Source: Hyphomicrobiaceae bacterium (GTDB lineage Bacteria > Pseudomonadota > Alphaproteobacteria > Rhizobiales > Hyphomicrobiaceae). From it: 39,454 nucleotides of DNA. The stretch is taken from positions 1 to 39,454 of the forward strand of contig JAGRKV010000061.1 in assembly GCA_020442165.1 (NCBI GenBank), in the 5' to 3' direction. The position numbers and the translations under genes are program-made. Positions 16,362 through 25,192 of the stretch are shown in pieces (the first letter of the stretch is position 1; the number at the start of each line of letters is the position of its first letter). Under the pieces are notes generated by a model. The model worked only from the letters and a program-made list of their open reading frames with translations, did not search any database and was not told the origin of the DNA.

Positions 16362-19121
16362 GTGACAGACAACACCGACGACAACGATAAGCCGGACGGC
16401 GACGAGCCGAGCGATATCCGGCCCATCTACATCACCGAGGAGATGAAGCGCTCCTACCTCGAGTATGCGATGAGCGTCATCGTTTCTCGCGCGCTTCCCG
16501 ACATCCGCGACGGCCTGAAGCCCGTGCATCGCCGCATCCTCTACACGATGGGCGAAATGGGTCTTTCCTGGAACAAGTCCTACAAGAAGTCCGCCCGTGT
16601 CGTCGGCGATGTCATGGGTAAGCTGCATCCCCATGGCGACAGCGCCATCTATGAGGCGCTGGTGCGTCTCGCCCAGGACTTCTCGATGAGCCTGCCGCTT
16701 ATCGATGGCCAGGGCAACTTCGGCTCAGTCGACGGTGATCCGCCAGCGGCCATGCGCTACACCGAGTGCCGTCTTAAGAAGGTCGCCGAGATGCTGCTCG
16801 ACGATCTCGACAAGGATACGGTCGACTTCCAGGAAAACTACGACGGATCGGAAACCGAGCCCGTAGCGCTGCCGGCGAAGTTCCCCAACCTGCTCGTCAA
16901 TGGTGCGGGCGGCATCGCGGTCGGCATGGCAACGAACATCCCGCCGCACAACTTGGGCGAGGTCATCGATGCCTGCCTGGCACAGCTCGACAATCCCGAG
17001 ATCAGTATCGACGATCTGATCGACATCGTGCCGGGGCCTGACTTCCCGACCGGCGGCCTCATTCTTGGACGCGCGGGCATCCAGGCGGCCTACCACAAGG
17101 GCCGGGGCTCGATCCTGATGCGCGCCCGCGTCGAGATCGAGGAAATCCGCAAGGACCGCCAGGCGCTTGTCGTCGCCGCCATTCCCTATCAGGTCAACAA
17201 GCGCACGATGATCGAGAAGATCGCCGATCTCGTGCGCGATAAGCGCGTCGAGGGCATCTCCAACATTTGGGACGAGTCGAACCGCGAAGGCATGCGCGTC
17301 GTCATCGAGCTGAAGCGCGATGCGGTGGCCGAAGTGGTGCTGAACCAGCTCTACCGCTACTCCGACCTGCAGACGTCATTCGGCGCCAACATGCTGGCGA
17401 TCAACGCCGGACGTCCCGAGCAGCTGAACCTGAAGGATATGATCGAGGCGTTCACGAGCTTCCGACAGGAAGTCGTGAGCCGCCGCACCAAGTTCCTGCT
17501 CAACAAGGCACGCGACCGTGCCCATGTGCTGGTCGGTCTTGCCATCGCGGTAGCCAACATCGACGAGGTGATCCGCCTCATCCGCACATCCGCCACCCCG
17601 GCCGAAGCGCGCGAAGCCCTTATGGGCCGCGATTGGCCCGCCAAGGACATGGTGCCGCTGATCCGCCTCATCGCCGATCCACGCCATATGGTGAGCGACG
17701 AAGGCACCTACCGCCTCTCCGAGGAACAGGCGCGCGCGATCCTCGATCTGCGCCTCCAGCGCCTGACTGCGCTGGGCCGCGACGAGATCGCCGACGAGCT
17801 GCAGAAGATCGGCATCGAAATCAAGGATTACCTTGAGATCCTGTCATCCCGTCAGCGCATCATCGACATCGTCAAGGGCGAGCTCTCCGCGATCAAGGGC
17901 GAGTTCGCCGTGCCGCGCCGCACCGAGATCGTGGACATCGAGGGCGAAGTCGAGGACGAGGACCTGATTCAGCGCGAGGATGTCGTCGTCACGGTCACGC
18001 ACAAGGGTTACATCAAGCGCGTCCCGCTCTCGACCTACCGGGCGCAGCGCCGAGGGGGCAAGGGCCGTTCAGGCGCGTCAACGCGAGACGAAGATTTCGT
18101 CACCCAGATCTTCGTGGCGTCGACGCACACGCCAGTGCTCTTCTTCTCCTCGCGCGGCATGGTCTACCGCATGAAGGTGTGGCGACTGCCCGCGGCAACG
18201 CCGCAATCGGTGGGCAAGGCGCTCATCAACCTACTGCCACTTGAGCAGGGTGAATGGATCACGTCGATCCTGCCGCTGCCCGAGGACGCCGAGACGTGGA
18301 GCCGGCTTGAACTGATGTTTGCCACGCAGACGGGTAGCGTGCGCCGCAATGCGCTTTCCGACTTCGAGAACATCAATCGCAACGGCAAGATCGCGATGAA
18401 GCTCGACGAGGGGGATCGCATCGTCAAGGTGGCGATCTGCACCGGCGAGGACAATGTGCTGCTGACCAGCGCCCGCGGGCAATGCATCCGCTTTCCTGTC
18501 GACGATGTGCGCGTCTTCAAGGGGCGAGATTCGACAGGCGTGCGCGGCATCAGGCTGGACGACGGCGATCACGTCATCTCGATGACGATATTGAACAACG
18601 TCGATGCGACACCGGCGGAGCGCACGTCCTATCTGAAGCAGGCAGCGGCATTGCGGCGCGCGGAGGGTACGGAGGGCGACGAAAATGGCGCATCCGAAGC
18701 AGCCGACGTCGAAGAAGGAGCGGAAGGAGATGCTGAATTGTCGGCGGAGCGCTTCCAGGAGTTGGCGGTGGCCGAGCAATTCGTCCTGACCGTTTCGGAA
18801 CGCGGGTTCGGCAAGCGATCGTCGTCTTACGAGTACCGCACCAGTGGTCGTGGCGGCAAAGGCATCCTCGCCATGGTCGTCAACGAGCGCAACGGGCCGC
18901 TCATCGCCTCCTTCCCCATCTCGGCGGGCGATCAGATCATGCTGGTGACAGATGCGGGGCAGCTGATCCGTTGTCCCGTCGCCGATGTCCGAATCGCCGG
19001 GCGCAACACGCAGGGCGTGCGCATCTTCAAGACAGAGCAACAGGAGCGCGTAGTCTCTGTCGAGTGGATTCCCGAAGACACCGAAGAGGACGTTGCCGAA
19101 GAGCCCGATGCTCCGGTCTGA
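16362..19121 (+). CDS. gyrA: DNA gyrase subunit A
   Basis: GyrA is the DNA-cleaving subunit of gyrase (A2B2), which introduces negative supercoils. The 919-residue product has the catalytic Tyr133 in MRYTE and the quinolone region [10 protein letters not shown] at 89-98, where Ser94 and Glu98 correspond to E. coli Ser83 and Asp87. The GyrA box [10 protein letters not shown] identifies it as gyrase and not ParC. The C-terminal beta-pinwheel carries an acidic insert of about 45 residues (from [10 protein letters not shown] onward), the kind seen in other alphaproteobacterial GyrA proteins. The start is a GTG at 16362, with AGGCGGG upstream. It is convergent with the Fnr-type regulator. Confidence 0.98.
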   Translation: MTDNTDDNDKPDGDEPSDIRPIYITEEMKRSYLEYAMSVIVSRALPDIRDGLKPVHRRILYTMGEMGLSWNKSYKKSARVVGDVMGKLHPHGDSAIYEALVRLAQDFSMSLPLIDGQGNFGSVDGDPPAAMRYTECRLKKVAEMLLDDLDKDTVDFQENYDGSETEPVALPAKFPNLLVNGAGGIAVGMATNIPPHNLGEVIDACLAQLDNPEISIDDLIDIVPGPDFPTGGLILGRAGIQAAYHKGRGSILMRARVEIEEIRKDRQALVVAAIPYQVNKRTMIEKIADLVRDKRVEGISNIWDESNREGMRVVIELKRDAVAEVVLNQLYRYSDLQTSFGANMLAINAGRPEQLNLKDMIEAFTSFRQEVVSRRTKFLLNKARDRAHVLVGLAIAVANIDEVIRLIRTSATPAEAREALMGRDWPAKDMVPLIRLIADPRHMVSDEGTYRLSEEQARAILDLRLQRLTALGRDEIADELQKIGIEIKDYLEILSSRQRIIDIVKGELSAIKGEFAVPRRTEIVDIEGEVEDEDLIQREDVVVTVTHKGYIKRVPLSTYRAQRRGGKGRSGASTRDEDFVTQIFVASTHTPVLFFSSRGMVYRMKVWRLPAATPQSVGKALINLLPLEQGEWITSILPLPEDAETWSRLELMFATQTGSVRRNALSDFENINRNGKIAMKLDEGDRIVKVAICTGEDNVLLTSARGQCIRFPVDDVRVFKGRDSTGVRGIRLDDGDHVISMTILNNVDATPAERTSYLKQAAALRRAEGTEGDENGASEAADVEEGAEGDAELSAERFQELAVAEQFVLTVSERGFGKRSSSYEYRTSGRGGKGILAMVVNERNGPLIASFPISAGDQIMLVTDAGQLIRCPVADVRIAGRNTQGVRIFKTEQQERVVSVEWIPEDTEEDVAEEPDAPV

Positions 19122-19126
19122 GCATG

Positions 19127-19155
19127 GCGGGCGCACATGCGGTCATGTCGCCCGC
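19127..19155. terminator. Hairpin between convergent gyrA and Fnr-type regulator
   Basis: GCGGGCG-C-ACATG (19127-19139) pairs with CATGT-CGCCCGC (19144-19155), giving 7 plus 5 base pairs, one bulged base and a CGGT loop. It sits in the 46-bp gap between two convergent stop codons. No T-run follows, so it may be a Rho-assisted or mRNA-protecting structure. Confidence 0.5.
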
Positions 19156-19167
19156 GGGCTGTGACGA

Positions 19168-19878
19168 TCAGGCTGGCCGGTTGACGTGGAGCGCGGTAAT
19201 CGTCTCGGCGAGTGGCGTAATCCTGCATAGCGCATCGAAATGCGGCGCATATCCGCGGCCTCGTCCCGTTGCACCCAGAACGCCGGTCTGGCGCAGCTTT
19301 GACATGATGCGGCTGAGCGTATCGGCATTAAGCGACAAGTAGTCCGCCATTTCCGTGCGTGACAATGGAATGTCGAAAGTCCGGGCGCGATCAGGCCCCG
19401 CTTCTCCCACGCGCAACGCCAGCTCCATCAGCAGCGATGCAACCCGTTCTTCGCCCGTGAGCGCGCCGAGCATGGCCAGATGCGCGAGCCTCCGGGGATA
19501 TTGATGGGCCATCGCATTGTCGAGAAAGCGCCGCGCATCGGGATCGCCTTCGACAAGCGCCTGCAGCCGCTGAGCGTTGAGCCGGACAACCTCGCCCGTT
19601 TGCACAGCAATGAGGTTGGCGCCGGGAATCTGCGGGATGGACTGCTCTTTGATGACATCGCCGGGATAATACAAATCCAGGATCTGCCGCGATGTCGCCT
19701 GCGGCATGGCCTCCAGATAGACCATCCCCGAGCGCACGACGAAAACCTGTTCGCTGCCGCGAGCCAGACCCAGCCTTTGGCGAGGCCTCAGAGCAATAAC
19801 CACGCCACTGGAAACCATCGACGGCGGCACCGTGCGTTTGGCCAGATCGGGCTTCTGTGTCTTGTATATCATCGTCAT
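19168..19878 (-). CDS. Crp/Fnr family transcriptional regulator (FixK/NNR-like, no Fe-S cysteines)
   Basis: A 236-residue regulator if started at the ATG at 19878. The N-terminal cyclic-nucleotide-like beta-barrel includes GSEQVFVVRSGMVYLE and LYYPGDVIKEQ. The C-terminal HTH reads LSRTEMADYLSLNADTLSRIMSKLRQTGVL in two parts. The recognition helix has D-x-x-S-R, close to the E-x-x-S-R of Fnr that reads TTGAT. The frame is open upstream to a TTG at 20112, but those codons look non-coding and start inside a TTGAT box, so the shorter start is preferred (19872 is also possible). With it there is no N-terminal cysteine set, hence FixK/NNR-like and not oxygen-sensing by itself. Two perfect Fnr-type boxes lie upstream, so autoregulation is likely. 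Confidence 0.85.
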   Translation of the reverse strand: MTMIYKTQKPDLAKRTVPPSMVSSGVVIALRPRQRLGLARGSEQVFVVRSGMVYLEAMPQATSRQILDLYYPGDVIKEQSIPQIPGANLIAVQTGEVVRLNAQRLQALVEGDPDARRFLDNAMAHQYPRRLAHLAMLGALTGEERVASLLMELALRVGEAGPDRARTFDIPLSRTEMADYLSLNADTLSRIMSKLRQTGVLGATGRGRGYAPHFDALCRITPLAETITALHVNRPA

Positions 19879-20022
19879 TGGCAGCGCCTGACATCTGAAT
19901 GAATGGGCTGCGACACAACAAGCTTGAACAGCTTCACCGGCTATGCCAGCCGACAGCAATCGCGCTTCGTCACAGCAAATAGATGTTGCCAATGGAAAGT
20001 CCGCCAAAGTGGACGAATTGCC

Positions 20023-20036
20023 TTGATGGGGATCAA
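20023..20036. promoter_or_regulatory. Fnr/FixK box 1
   Basis: TTGATGGGGATCAA, a perfect match to TTGAT-N4-ATCAA. It lies 145 bp upstream of the regulator start and 252 bp upstream of the ompW-like gene. Confidence 0.75.
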
Positions 20037-20098
20037 CCGCAACACTTTGGCCGCACCACGAGCACATGAATGCATGATGCCTGCGGTCGGGTTTCGGC

Positions 20099-20112
20099 TT
20101 GATCGAGATCAA
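20099..20112. promoter_or_regulatory. Fnr/FixK box 2
   Basis: TTGATCGAGATCAA, a second perfect TTGAT-N4-ATCAA box, 76 bp (about seven helical turns) from box 1. It lies 176 bp upstream of the ompW-like gene, in the divergent promoter region. Confidence 0.75.
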
Positions 20113-20287
20113 TAAATTGGGTGCGCAGCTACAACACTTTAGGTCATGACATCAGCGGCCTGACGGGAATCAGCTGCGGTGAGCATTTCCAACTCGCGCT
20201 TTTTCCCCGGCGTTGCAACAAATTCTCGTGTGAGCCGTCGCGAGTGGTGCGGCTCGGTTTGTTGCGTGGCTCTAGGACTGCCGGGGG

Positions 20288-21034
20288 ATGGCAATGCAGT
20301 TGAAATTTAGTTCATTGAAACCGCTGGTTGCGCCAGCCGTCGTCGCCGTATTCGCGATCGCGGCTCCAGCTATGGCGCAGGCCGGCGACTATAGCGGCAA
20401 CTTCATGGTCCGCTTGCAGGGAACCTACCTCTACACTGACGATGATATGCGCTCGGCAACGCTGGACGGCGCTGACGTGACGGACACGGTCAAATCCAAG
20501 ATTGGCGAATCCTACACCACCAACTCGGTGCTCCCTACCGCCACCCTGACCTATTTCTTCAACAAGAACATTGCCGCGGAACTCTTCTGCTGCTTCGCCA
20601 AGTCGACGGTGAAGCTGGACCTGGTCGGCGGCGGTTCGGCCGAGGTCGGTAACACCTGGATGTTCCCGCCGATCGTGACGCTGCAATATCATTTCACTGA
20701 CATGGGGCCAATCAAGCCCTACGTCGGCGTCGGCGCCCAGTGGGTTCATTTCTTCTCTGAAAAGACCGGCAAGAATGCCACTGGCGCTTCGGACATCAAC
20801 ATTTCAGATGCATTCGGCGTGGCACTGCAGGCAGGCATGGATATCGAGATCGGCAACGGCTGGTACCTCAATGCCGACGTCAAGAAATCGTTCCTGGATA
20901 CCAAGGTCAGACTTGCCAACACCGATCTTGGCGGAGATGTCGTCATCAAGCACGATCTCGACCCTTGGATCTTCTCGGTGGGCGTTGGTTATCGCTTCAA
21001 TCTGTTTGGAGAGCGTGACGTTCCGCTGAAATAG
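20288..21034 (+). CDS. ompW: OmpW family outer-membrane protein
   Basis: OmpW proteins are eight-stranded outer-membrane barrels with a narrow hydrophobic channel. The 248-residue precursor has a signal peptide ending in AMAQA (about residue 31). The typical strands are FMVRLQGTYLY at the start, LPTATLTYFFNKNIAAEL, PPIVTLQYHF and KPYVGVGAQWVHFF in the middle, and DPWIFSVGVGYRFNLF before the C-terminus. The ATG at 20288 overlaps GGGGG; the second ATG at 20294 has better spacing from it and may be the true start. E. coli ompW is known to be regulated by FNR, which fits the two Fnr boxes upstream and the divergent Fnr-type regulator. A strong terminator follows. Confidence 0.88.
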   Translation: MAMQLKFSSLKPLVAPAVVAVFAIAAPAMAQAGDYSGNFMVRLQGTYLYTDDDMRSATLDGADVTDTVKSKIGESYTTNSVLPTATLTYFFNKNIAAELFCCFAKSTVKLDLVGGGSAEVGNTWMFPPIVTLQYHFTDMGPIKPYVGVGAQWVHFFSEKTGKNATGASDINISDAFGVALQAGMDIEIGNGWYLNADVKKSFLDTKVRLANTDLGGDVVIKHDLDPWIFSVGVGYRFNLFGERDVPLK

Positions 21035-21088
21035 CAGTTCGCTCAATCTCTCGGCGCCGTTGCACCTTCCCGTAGCGGCGTTGTTCCT

Positions 21089-21122
21089 GCGGCCCGTTCC
21101 TTAGTGTCCGGGCCGCTTTTGT
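21089..21122 (+). terminator. Rho-independent terminator of the ompW-like gene
   Basis: GCGGCCCG (21089-21096) and CGGGCCGC (21109-21116) form a perfect 8-bp GC stem with a 12-nt loop. It is followed by TTTTGTT. Confidence 0.85.
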
Positions 21123-21244
21123 TGTCAGGGCTCGCAAAACGGCACGATTGGATGTGCCATAGCCGGCGGGCATTGGCAGTCTACCGGTGCTTGTTGGACC
21201 TCACCATCGCGTATTGCTCTGGACGTTCGCTGTTACGTAACGGC

Positions 21245-21874
21245 CTACCAAAGCGAAACGTCCTTGCCTTCCGCACGCAGCTTTTCGCGGTACTCAGACA
21301 GCCACTGCTGAAAGTTGGGTTCAGTGGAATAGCCACCGGAGTGGACGTAAACGAATGTTCCCAGAAAGTGGAACGGCTTCCAGTAGCCCATGAGCCGCCA
21401 AAGCTCGACATCGCCGCCCGACTTGTTCGCATAGACGGCGGGATCGGTCGGAAGAAAAACCAGTGACGGTGTAAAGTTCACGCGCCAGCGTTCAGCCAGT
21501 TTGCGCTCCTCCAACTCCTGCCCGTCGAAATCCTTCACCTTGCGCGAGCCATATAGGTTGATCTGCAGAGCATAAAAGTTCTGCTTGATGTAGTCGGCGA
21601 TCTCCGGCTTCGAGAGGTTCGCCTTGTGCATCTCACCGCAATAGGGGCAGCCGCGCTGTTCAAAAAATAAGACCAGCGATTTGCCCTGCGCGCGAGCTTC
21701 GGCCGCGTCGTCCTTGAGGTCGAGAAAGGTCTCCTGAAACCAAGGCTCGTAGTGAAGCCCATCATCCGTGAGCTTGGCGCCTGCCTCCGCACCGGCAGGT
21801 GTAATGCTGCCGGCATGAGCTGCGACGGTAAAGGCTGCTCCAGTACCAAGCAGCAACGTGCGGCGGTCGATCAT
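21245..21874 (-). CDS. Exported thioredoxin-fold protein (SoxW-like)
   Basis: A 209-residue protein started at the ATG at 21874 because GGAGGAG stands just upstream. The N-terminus ([15 protein letters not shown]) is a signal sequence, possibly Tat-type because of the paired arginines. The thioredoxin domain holds [17 protein letters not shown] with the CPYC active site at 76-79 and the cis-proline segment [12 protein letters not shown] is the glutaredoxin-type pair and is also found in SoxW-like periplasmic thioredoxins. It may keep cofactor or sulfur-carrier cysteines reduced in the periplasm. A link to the sulfur genes at the right end is only suggestive. It is convergent with the ompW-like gene. 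Confidence 0.82.
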   Translation of the reverse strand: MIDRRTLLLGTGAAFTVAAHAGSITPAGAEAGAKLTDDGLHYEPWFQETFLDLKDDAAEARAQGKSLVLFFEQRGCPYCGEMHKANLSKPEIADYIKQNFYALQINLYGSRKVKDFDGQELEERKLAERWRVNFTPSLVFLPTDPAVYANKSGGDVELWRLMGYWKPFHFLGTFVYVHSGGYSTEPNFQQWLSEYREKLRAEGKDVSLW

Positions 21875-22139
21875 GGCGTCTCCTCCAGGGCGCGGCAGGC
21901 CGCCGGTTGTCCATCCTCGGAACGCCCGGCCCAATCCGTCTCATGTTTTCTGGAAGGCTACCATGCCGGCCGCTGGGAGCAAGGCACACGAGCAAGGCGC
22001 TCGACATACTCTCTGTTGTGCCAGGCGGCTGCCAGAGGTTAGAAATGGTGGAAATTTGGCGTTCAGCAAAGGTCTTCCCGCCCAACGGGCAGCCCGCCCA
22101 AGCACGCATCTGCAACCTTATTTATCCGGTCCCGCTTCT

Positions 22140-22640
22140 ATGACCCGCATCGGCTACTACTCGGGTTCGTTCGATCCCGTAACTCTTGGACACATGGATG
22201 TGATCGAGCGCGCCGCCGCCCTGGTTGACCGGCTGGTCATCGGTATCGGCATCCACCCGGCAAAGCAGCCGATGTTCACAGGCGATGAGCGCACGGCCAT
22301 GCTGGCTGACGAAACGAAACCGATCGTCAAGCGGCTGGGCACTGAGATCCTGATCGAAACATTTGATGACCTGGCGGTTTCCGCTGCGGCACGAGCAAGC
22401 GCCACCGTCATTTTTCGCGGCCTGCGCGACGGCACAGACCTCGACTACGAGATGCAGATGGCCGGAATGAATGCCGCGATGGCTCCGGCGATCCAGACGG
22501 TTTTCGTCGCCGCCGCCCCCGAGGTGCGCCACATAGCTGCCAATCTCGTGCGCCAGATCGCCGCGATGGGGGGGGATGTCCGCCCCTTCGTCTCAGCCAA
22601 AGTGGCCAAGCGTCTGGCCGGAAAGGCCAAGCGCCGCTGA
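22140..22640 (+). CDS. coaD: Phosphopantetheine adenylyltransferase
   Basis: CoaD transfers AMP from ATP to 4'-phosphopantetheine, the fourth step of coenzyme A synthesis in the cytoplasm. The 166-residue product has the nucleotidyltransferase motif [12 protein letters not shown], with TLGH at 15-18, and the [12 protein letters not shown] segment at 93-104. The C-terminal motif reads [10 protein letters not shown] where most CoaD proteins have an ISS or IAS sequence, so the usual serine contacts to the ATP phosphates are alanine and asparagine. The frame is open further upstream, but the ATG at 22140 gives the family's normal start. The ribosome site is weak. Confidence 0.93.
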   Translation: MTRIGYYSGSFDPVTLGHMDVIERAAALVDRLVIGIGIHPAKQPMFTGDERTAMLADETKPIVKRLGTEILIETFDDLAVSAAARASATVIFRGLRDGTDLDYEMQMAGMNAAMAPAIQTVFVAAAPEVRHIAANLVRQIAAMGGDVRPFVSAKVAKRLAGKAKRR

Positions 22641-22818
22641 CCCAAATTCGGGCTGTATAGGCTGCAAAGTCCCGCTGTCGGCACACCGCGCGGCGGGGAA
22701 ACTGTTGCGCCGTTGTCCTCAAAACGCCATAACGACGCCCTGTTGTGGCGGCCCATCCCACCGGCGGCCCCGTGCGACCGCCACAAGCCAACTCGCATCA
22801 AACCGAGGTTTCTGATCC

Positions 22819-23367
22819 ATGCGCCACGTCCTCACATTTGCGCTCGCCCTGTTTGCATTCGCCGGGATCGCCCAGGCTGCGCCTGCGGGGCTTGATCCGG
22901 AAAACACGCTCATCATGGAGCTCAAGACCGGCAAGGTGACGATCAAGTTGCGCCCGGACCTAGCGCCTCAACACGTTGAGCGGGTCAAGAAGCTGGCGCG
23001 AGAAGGCTTCTACAACGGCGTGCCGTTCCACCGTGTCATCGCCGGCTTCATGGCACAGACGGGCGATCCGACCGGCACCGGCCAGGGCGGCTCCAAGTAC
23101 CCCGACCTCAAGGCCGAATTTACCCCGACGCCGTTTGAGCGCGGTACCATTGGCGCTGCGCGAACATCCAACCCCGACAGCGCCAATAGCCAGTTCTTCA
23201 TCTGCTTCACACATACGCCGCACTTGAACGGCCAGTACACCGTCTGGGGGCAGGTCGTTGATGGCATGACCCACATCGATCAGGTTAAGAAGGGCGCCGA
23301 TGGTTCCGGTTCCGTCGCCAAGCCCGACAAGATCATCAAGCTCTCGGTTATGGCGGATATGAAATAG
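22819..23367 (+). CDS. Periplasmic peptidylprolyl cis-trans isomerase, cyclophilin type
   Basis: A 182-residue cyclophilin that speeds cis-trans isomerisation at proline peptide bonds. The first 20 residues (MRHVLTFALALFAFAGIAQA) form a signal peptide, so it acts in the periplasm. The active site is visible in PFHRVIAGFMAQTGDPTGTGQG, given here in part, with the catalytic Arg of FHR. ANSQFFICFTHTPHLNGQYTVWG also follows the family pattern, with His in place of the ligand-stacking Trp seen in human CypA. It is followed 92 bp later by a cytoplasmic paralogue, a tandem arrangement common in alphaproteobacteria. Confidence 0.93.
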   Translation: MRHVLTFALALFAFAGIAQAAPAGLDPENTLIMELKTGKVTIKLRPDLAPQHVERVKKLAREGFYNGVPFHRVIAGFMAQTGDPTGTGQGGSKYPDLKAEFTPTPFERGTIGAARTSNPDSANSQFFICFTHTPHLNGQYTVWGQVVDGMTHIDQVKKGADGSGSVAKPDKIIKLSVMADMK

Positions 23368-23459
23368 CAGGCCGTCACAGCAGACATATCGAACGCGCGG
23401 GCGCCAGCGAGTGCCTGCTGAAGCCCATGACCCGAAATGAAGAAGCAGGAGACGCGCCC

Positions 23460-23936
23460 ATGGCCGCCTACAAGGACCCCGAAAACACACTCATCATCGA
23501 GACGACGCAGGGCCGCGTGGTCGTGGAGATGCGCCCCGACCTGGCGCCCAAGCACGTCGAGCGCATCAAGACGCTGGCACGTGAAGGTTTCTATGACGGG
23601 ATCGTGTTCCATCGCGTCATCGAGGGCTTCATGGCGCAGACCGGCTGCCCGCAGGGCCGCGGCACGGGTGGCTCGCAATATCCAAACCTGCCGGCCGAAT
23701 TCAATGCCGAGCCGCACGTTCGCGGCACCGCCTCGATGGCCCGCGCCTCCAACCCAAATTCTGCCAACAGCCAGTTCTTCATCTGCTTTGATGATGCAGG
23801 CTTCCTCGACCGGCAATACACGGTATGGGGCAAGGTGATCGAGGGCATGGAGAATGTCGACAAGATCAAGCGCGGCGAGCCGGTACAGAACCCCGACAAG
23901 ATGATTTCGATGAAGGTGGCGGCCGACGTCACCTAG
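23460..23936 (+). CDS. Cytoplasmic peptidylprolyl cis-trans isomerase, cyclophilin type
   Basis: A 158-residue cyclophilin without a signal peptide, the cytoplasmic partner of the preceding gene. It has IVFHRVIEGFMAQTGCPQGRGTGG with the catalytic Arg in FHR, then SANSQFFICFDDAGFLDRQYTVWG. The ATG at 23460 is preferred because AGGAG lies eight bases upstream; an earlier in-frame ATG at 23427 has none. The two proteins share most motif residues, so they arose by duplication, with a signal peptide gained or lost. The stop codon overlaps the first base of a palindromic repeat. Confidence 0.93.
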   Translation: MAAYKDPENTLIIETTQGRVVVEMRPDLAPKHVERIKTLAREGFYDGIVFHRVIEGFMAQTGCPQGRGTGGSQYPNLPAEFNAEPHVRGTASMARASNPNSANSQFFICFDDAGFLDRQYTVWGKVIEGMENVDKIKRGEPVQNPDKMISMKVAADVT

Positions 23937-23983
23937 GGCATGTTTAGCTGAAGTGAGTAGCGGTTCAGCGTGAAAAACATGCC
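23937..23983 (+). repeat. Dispersed palindromic repeat, copy 3
   Basis: Same family as the pair after ssb, but the outer arms are GGCATGTTT and AAACATGCC. Both arms changed together relative to AGCATGTTC/GAACATGCT, so the hairpin is kept. It starts immediately after the cyclophilin stop codon. Confidence 0.85.
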
Positions 23984-23997
23984 CAACACAGAACAGC

Positions 23998-24040
23998 GGC
24001 ATGTTTAGCTGAAGTGAGTAGCGGTTCAGCTAAACATGCC
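23998..24040 (+). repeat. Dispersed palindromic repeat, copy 4 (perfect hairpin)
   Basis: GGCATGTTTAGCTGAA pairs with TTCAGCTAAACATGCC without a mismatch (16 bp) around an 11-base loop. It lacks the GTGAA interruption present in copies 1-3. Confidence 0.85.
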
Positions 24041-24053
24041 CATGACAAAAGCA

Positions 24054-24094
24054 TAGAGTGCGTTCCCGATTCCATCGAAAATGAACGCACTCTA
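24054..24094. repeat. Second palindromic repeat family, one copy
   Basis: TAGAGTGCGTTC (24054-24065) pairs perfectly with GAACGCACTCTA (24083-24094), with a 17-base loop containing CCGATTCCATCG. It differs in sequence from the four copies of the first family and stands 13 bp after copy 4. Confidence 0.75.
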
Positions 24095-24269
24095 GTTTCG
24101 CAGCTGCCCGGTACACGCTTCTAAGGTATGTCCCGCTCCCGGCAAGGCTCAGGACACGAGCCTGGATGCTGGAACGGCTCAGGCGATTGGCGCATACGTG
24201 TGCCGAATACCAGAGCGGTTTCCGGCCTCACGGGAGCACAATCAAGACCGAACACGAGACTCAGAAGCA

Positions 24270-24758
24270 ATGATGATACGTTTCATCAGCGCCCTCGCTG
24301 CCGCACTCATTCTTGCCCTGGCTCCAGTCCCAGTGCTTCGGGCTGAGGTTGCCGACAAAGTCGTCAAGGTGCCGGGCGAGCACGACGAAATGAATGCCGC
24401 CATCGCGCGGGCGCGAGCCTCATTGCAGGAGTTCTGGACGGCCAAGGCAAACCCGCCAGAGGGCGTTGATGGGTTTGCGCTCAAGGTGCGTGTCACCGAT
24501 GGCGATCGCATTGAGCACTTCTGGCTGGCCGATATCGTAAATGAAGAGCAGGCATATATCGGAACGATCACCAACACGCCCAACGTCGTTAGCAATGTGA
24601 AACAGGGCGAGCGCCACAAGTTCACCGCCGACCAGATCACCGACTGGATGTTCATGCGGGATGGCAAGATCGTTGGCAACGAAACCATGCGGCCGTTGCT
24701 GAAAGAACTTGCCCCGGAAGAGGCCGCCAGATTCCGCGCCTTGCTGGAAAAGCCCTGA
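24270..24758 (+). CDS. DUF2314 family secreted protein (YegJ-like)
   Basis: A 162-residue protein with a signal peptide (MMIRFISALAAALILALAPVPVLRA). The mature part carries the DUF2314 pattern: KVRVTDGDRIEHFWLADIV, IGTITNTPNVVSNVKQG and ITDWMFMRDGKIVGNETMR, each cited in part. The family is common, is found in exported and cytoplasmic forms, and has no known biochemical activity. The ATG pair at 24270/24273 starts the signal peptide; the ribosome site is weak. It is followed 23 bp later by the DUF423 membrane protein on the same strand and may be co-transcribed with it. Confidence 0.82.
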   Translation: MMIRFISALAAALILALAPVPVLRAEVADKVVKVPGEHDEMNAAIARARASLQEFWTAKANPPEGVDGFALKVRVTDGDRIEHFWLADIVNEEQAYIGTITNTPNVVSNVKQGERHKFTADQITDWMFMRDGKIVGNETMRPLLKELAPEEAARFRALLEKP

Positions 24759-24781
24759 GCTGCATGTGAGAGACCGCCGAA

Positions 24782-25177
24782 GTGTTGCAACGCTCAGCTC
24801 CCATCATCACCATGTTCGCCGGTCTGCTGGGCGCGGCAGGAGTAGCCCTGGCTGCCGTTGCCGCCCACAAGGTCGATGATCCAGCCTTGGCAACGGCCGC
24901 ACAGATGCTGATCCTGCAGGCGGCAGCGGCAATCGCCATCACTGGCAACATGCGCCGCGCGCATCACCCCTCGCCAGCCGTAATCCGCTTCTGGGCCATT
25001 GCCGCCGTGATGCTCCTGGCGGGGGCGGCTCTTTTCGCTGGCGATATATCGGCGCGCGCCCTCGCCGGAACGCGGCTTTTCCCAATGGCGGCCCCAACGG
25101 GCGGCTCGACCATGATTGCCGGCTGGATCGTCGTTGCCATTGCCGGCATTCTCGAGTTGCGGTCGCGCGCAAAATAG
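24782..25177 (+). CDS. DUF423 family small membrane protein
   Basis: A 131-residue inner-membrane protein with four hydrophobic segments (about 8-28, 38-54, 67-87 and 107-126). The features GAAGVALAAVAAHK, AGAALFAGD and PMAAPTGGSTMIAGW match the DUF423 family (E. coli YgdD is the best-known member). Its function is unknown. The start is assigned to the GTG at 24782; ribosome-site support is poor. It lies 15 bp before queA, so it probably belongs to the same transcript as queA-tgt. Confidence 0.8.
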   Translation: MLQRSAPIITMFAGLLGAAGVALAAVAAHKVDDPALATAAQMLILQAAAAIAITGNMRRAHHPSPAVIRFWAIAAVMLLAGAALFAGDISARALAGTRLFPMAAPTGGSTMIAGWIVVAIAGILELRSRAK

Positions 25178-25192
25178 CGCATCTGCCGCACC

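Noticed and set aside
19879..20112. N-terminal extension of the Fnr-type regulator with several cysteines, suggesting an Fe-S sensor
   Set aside because: Its TTG start lies inside a perfect Fnr box, the cysteine spacing does not match Fnr, and the extension reads like promoter DNA.
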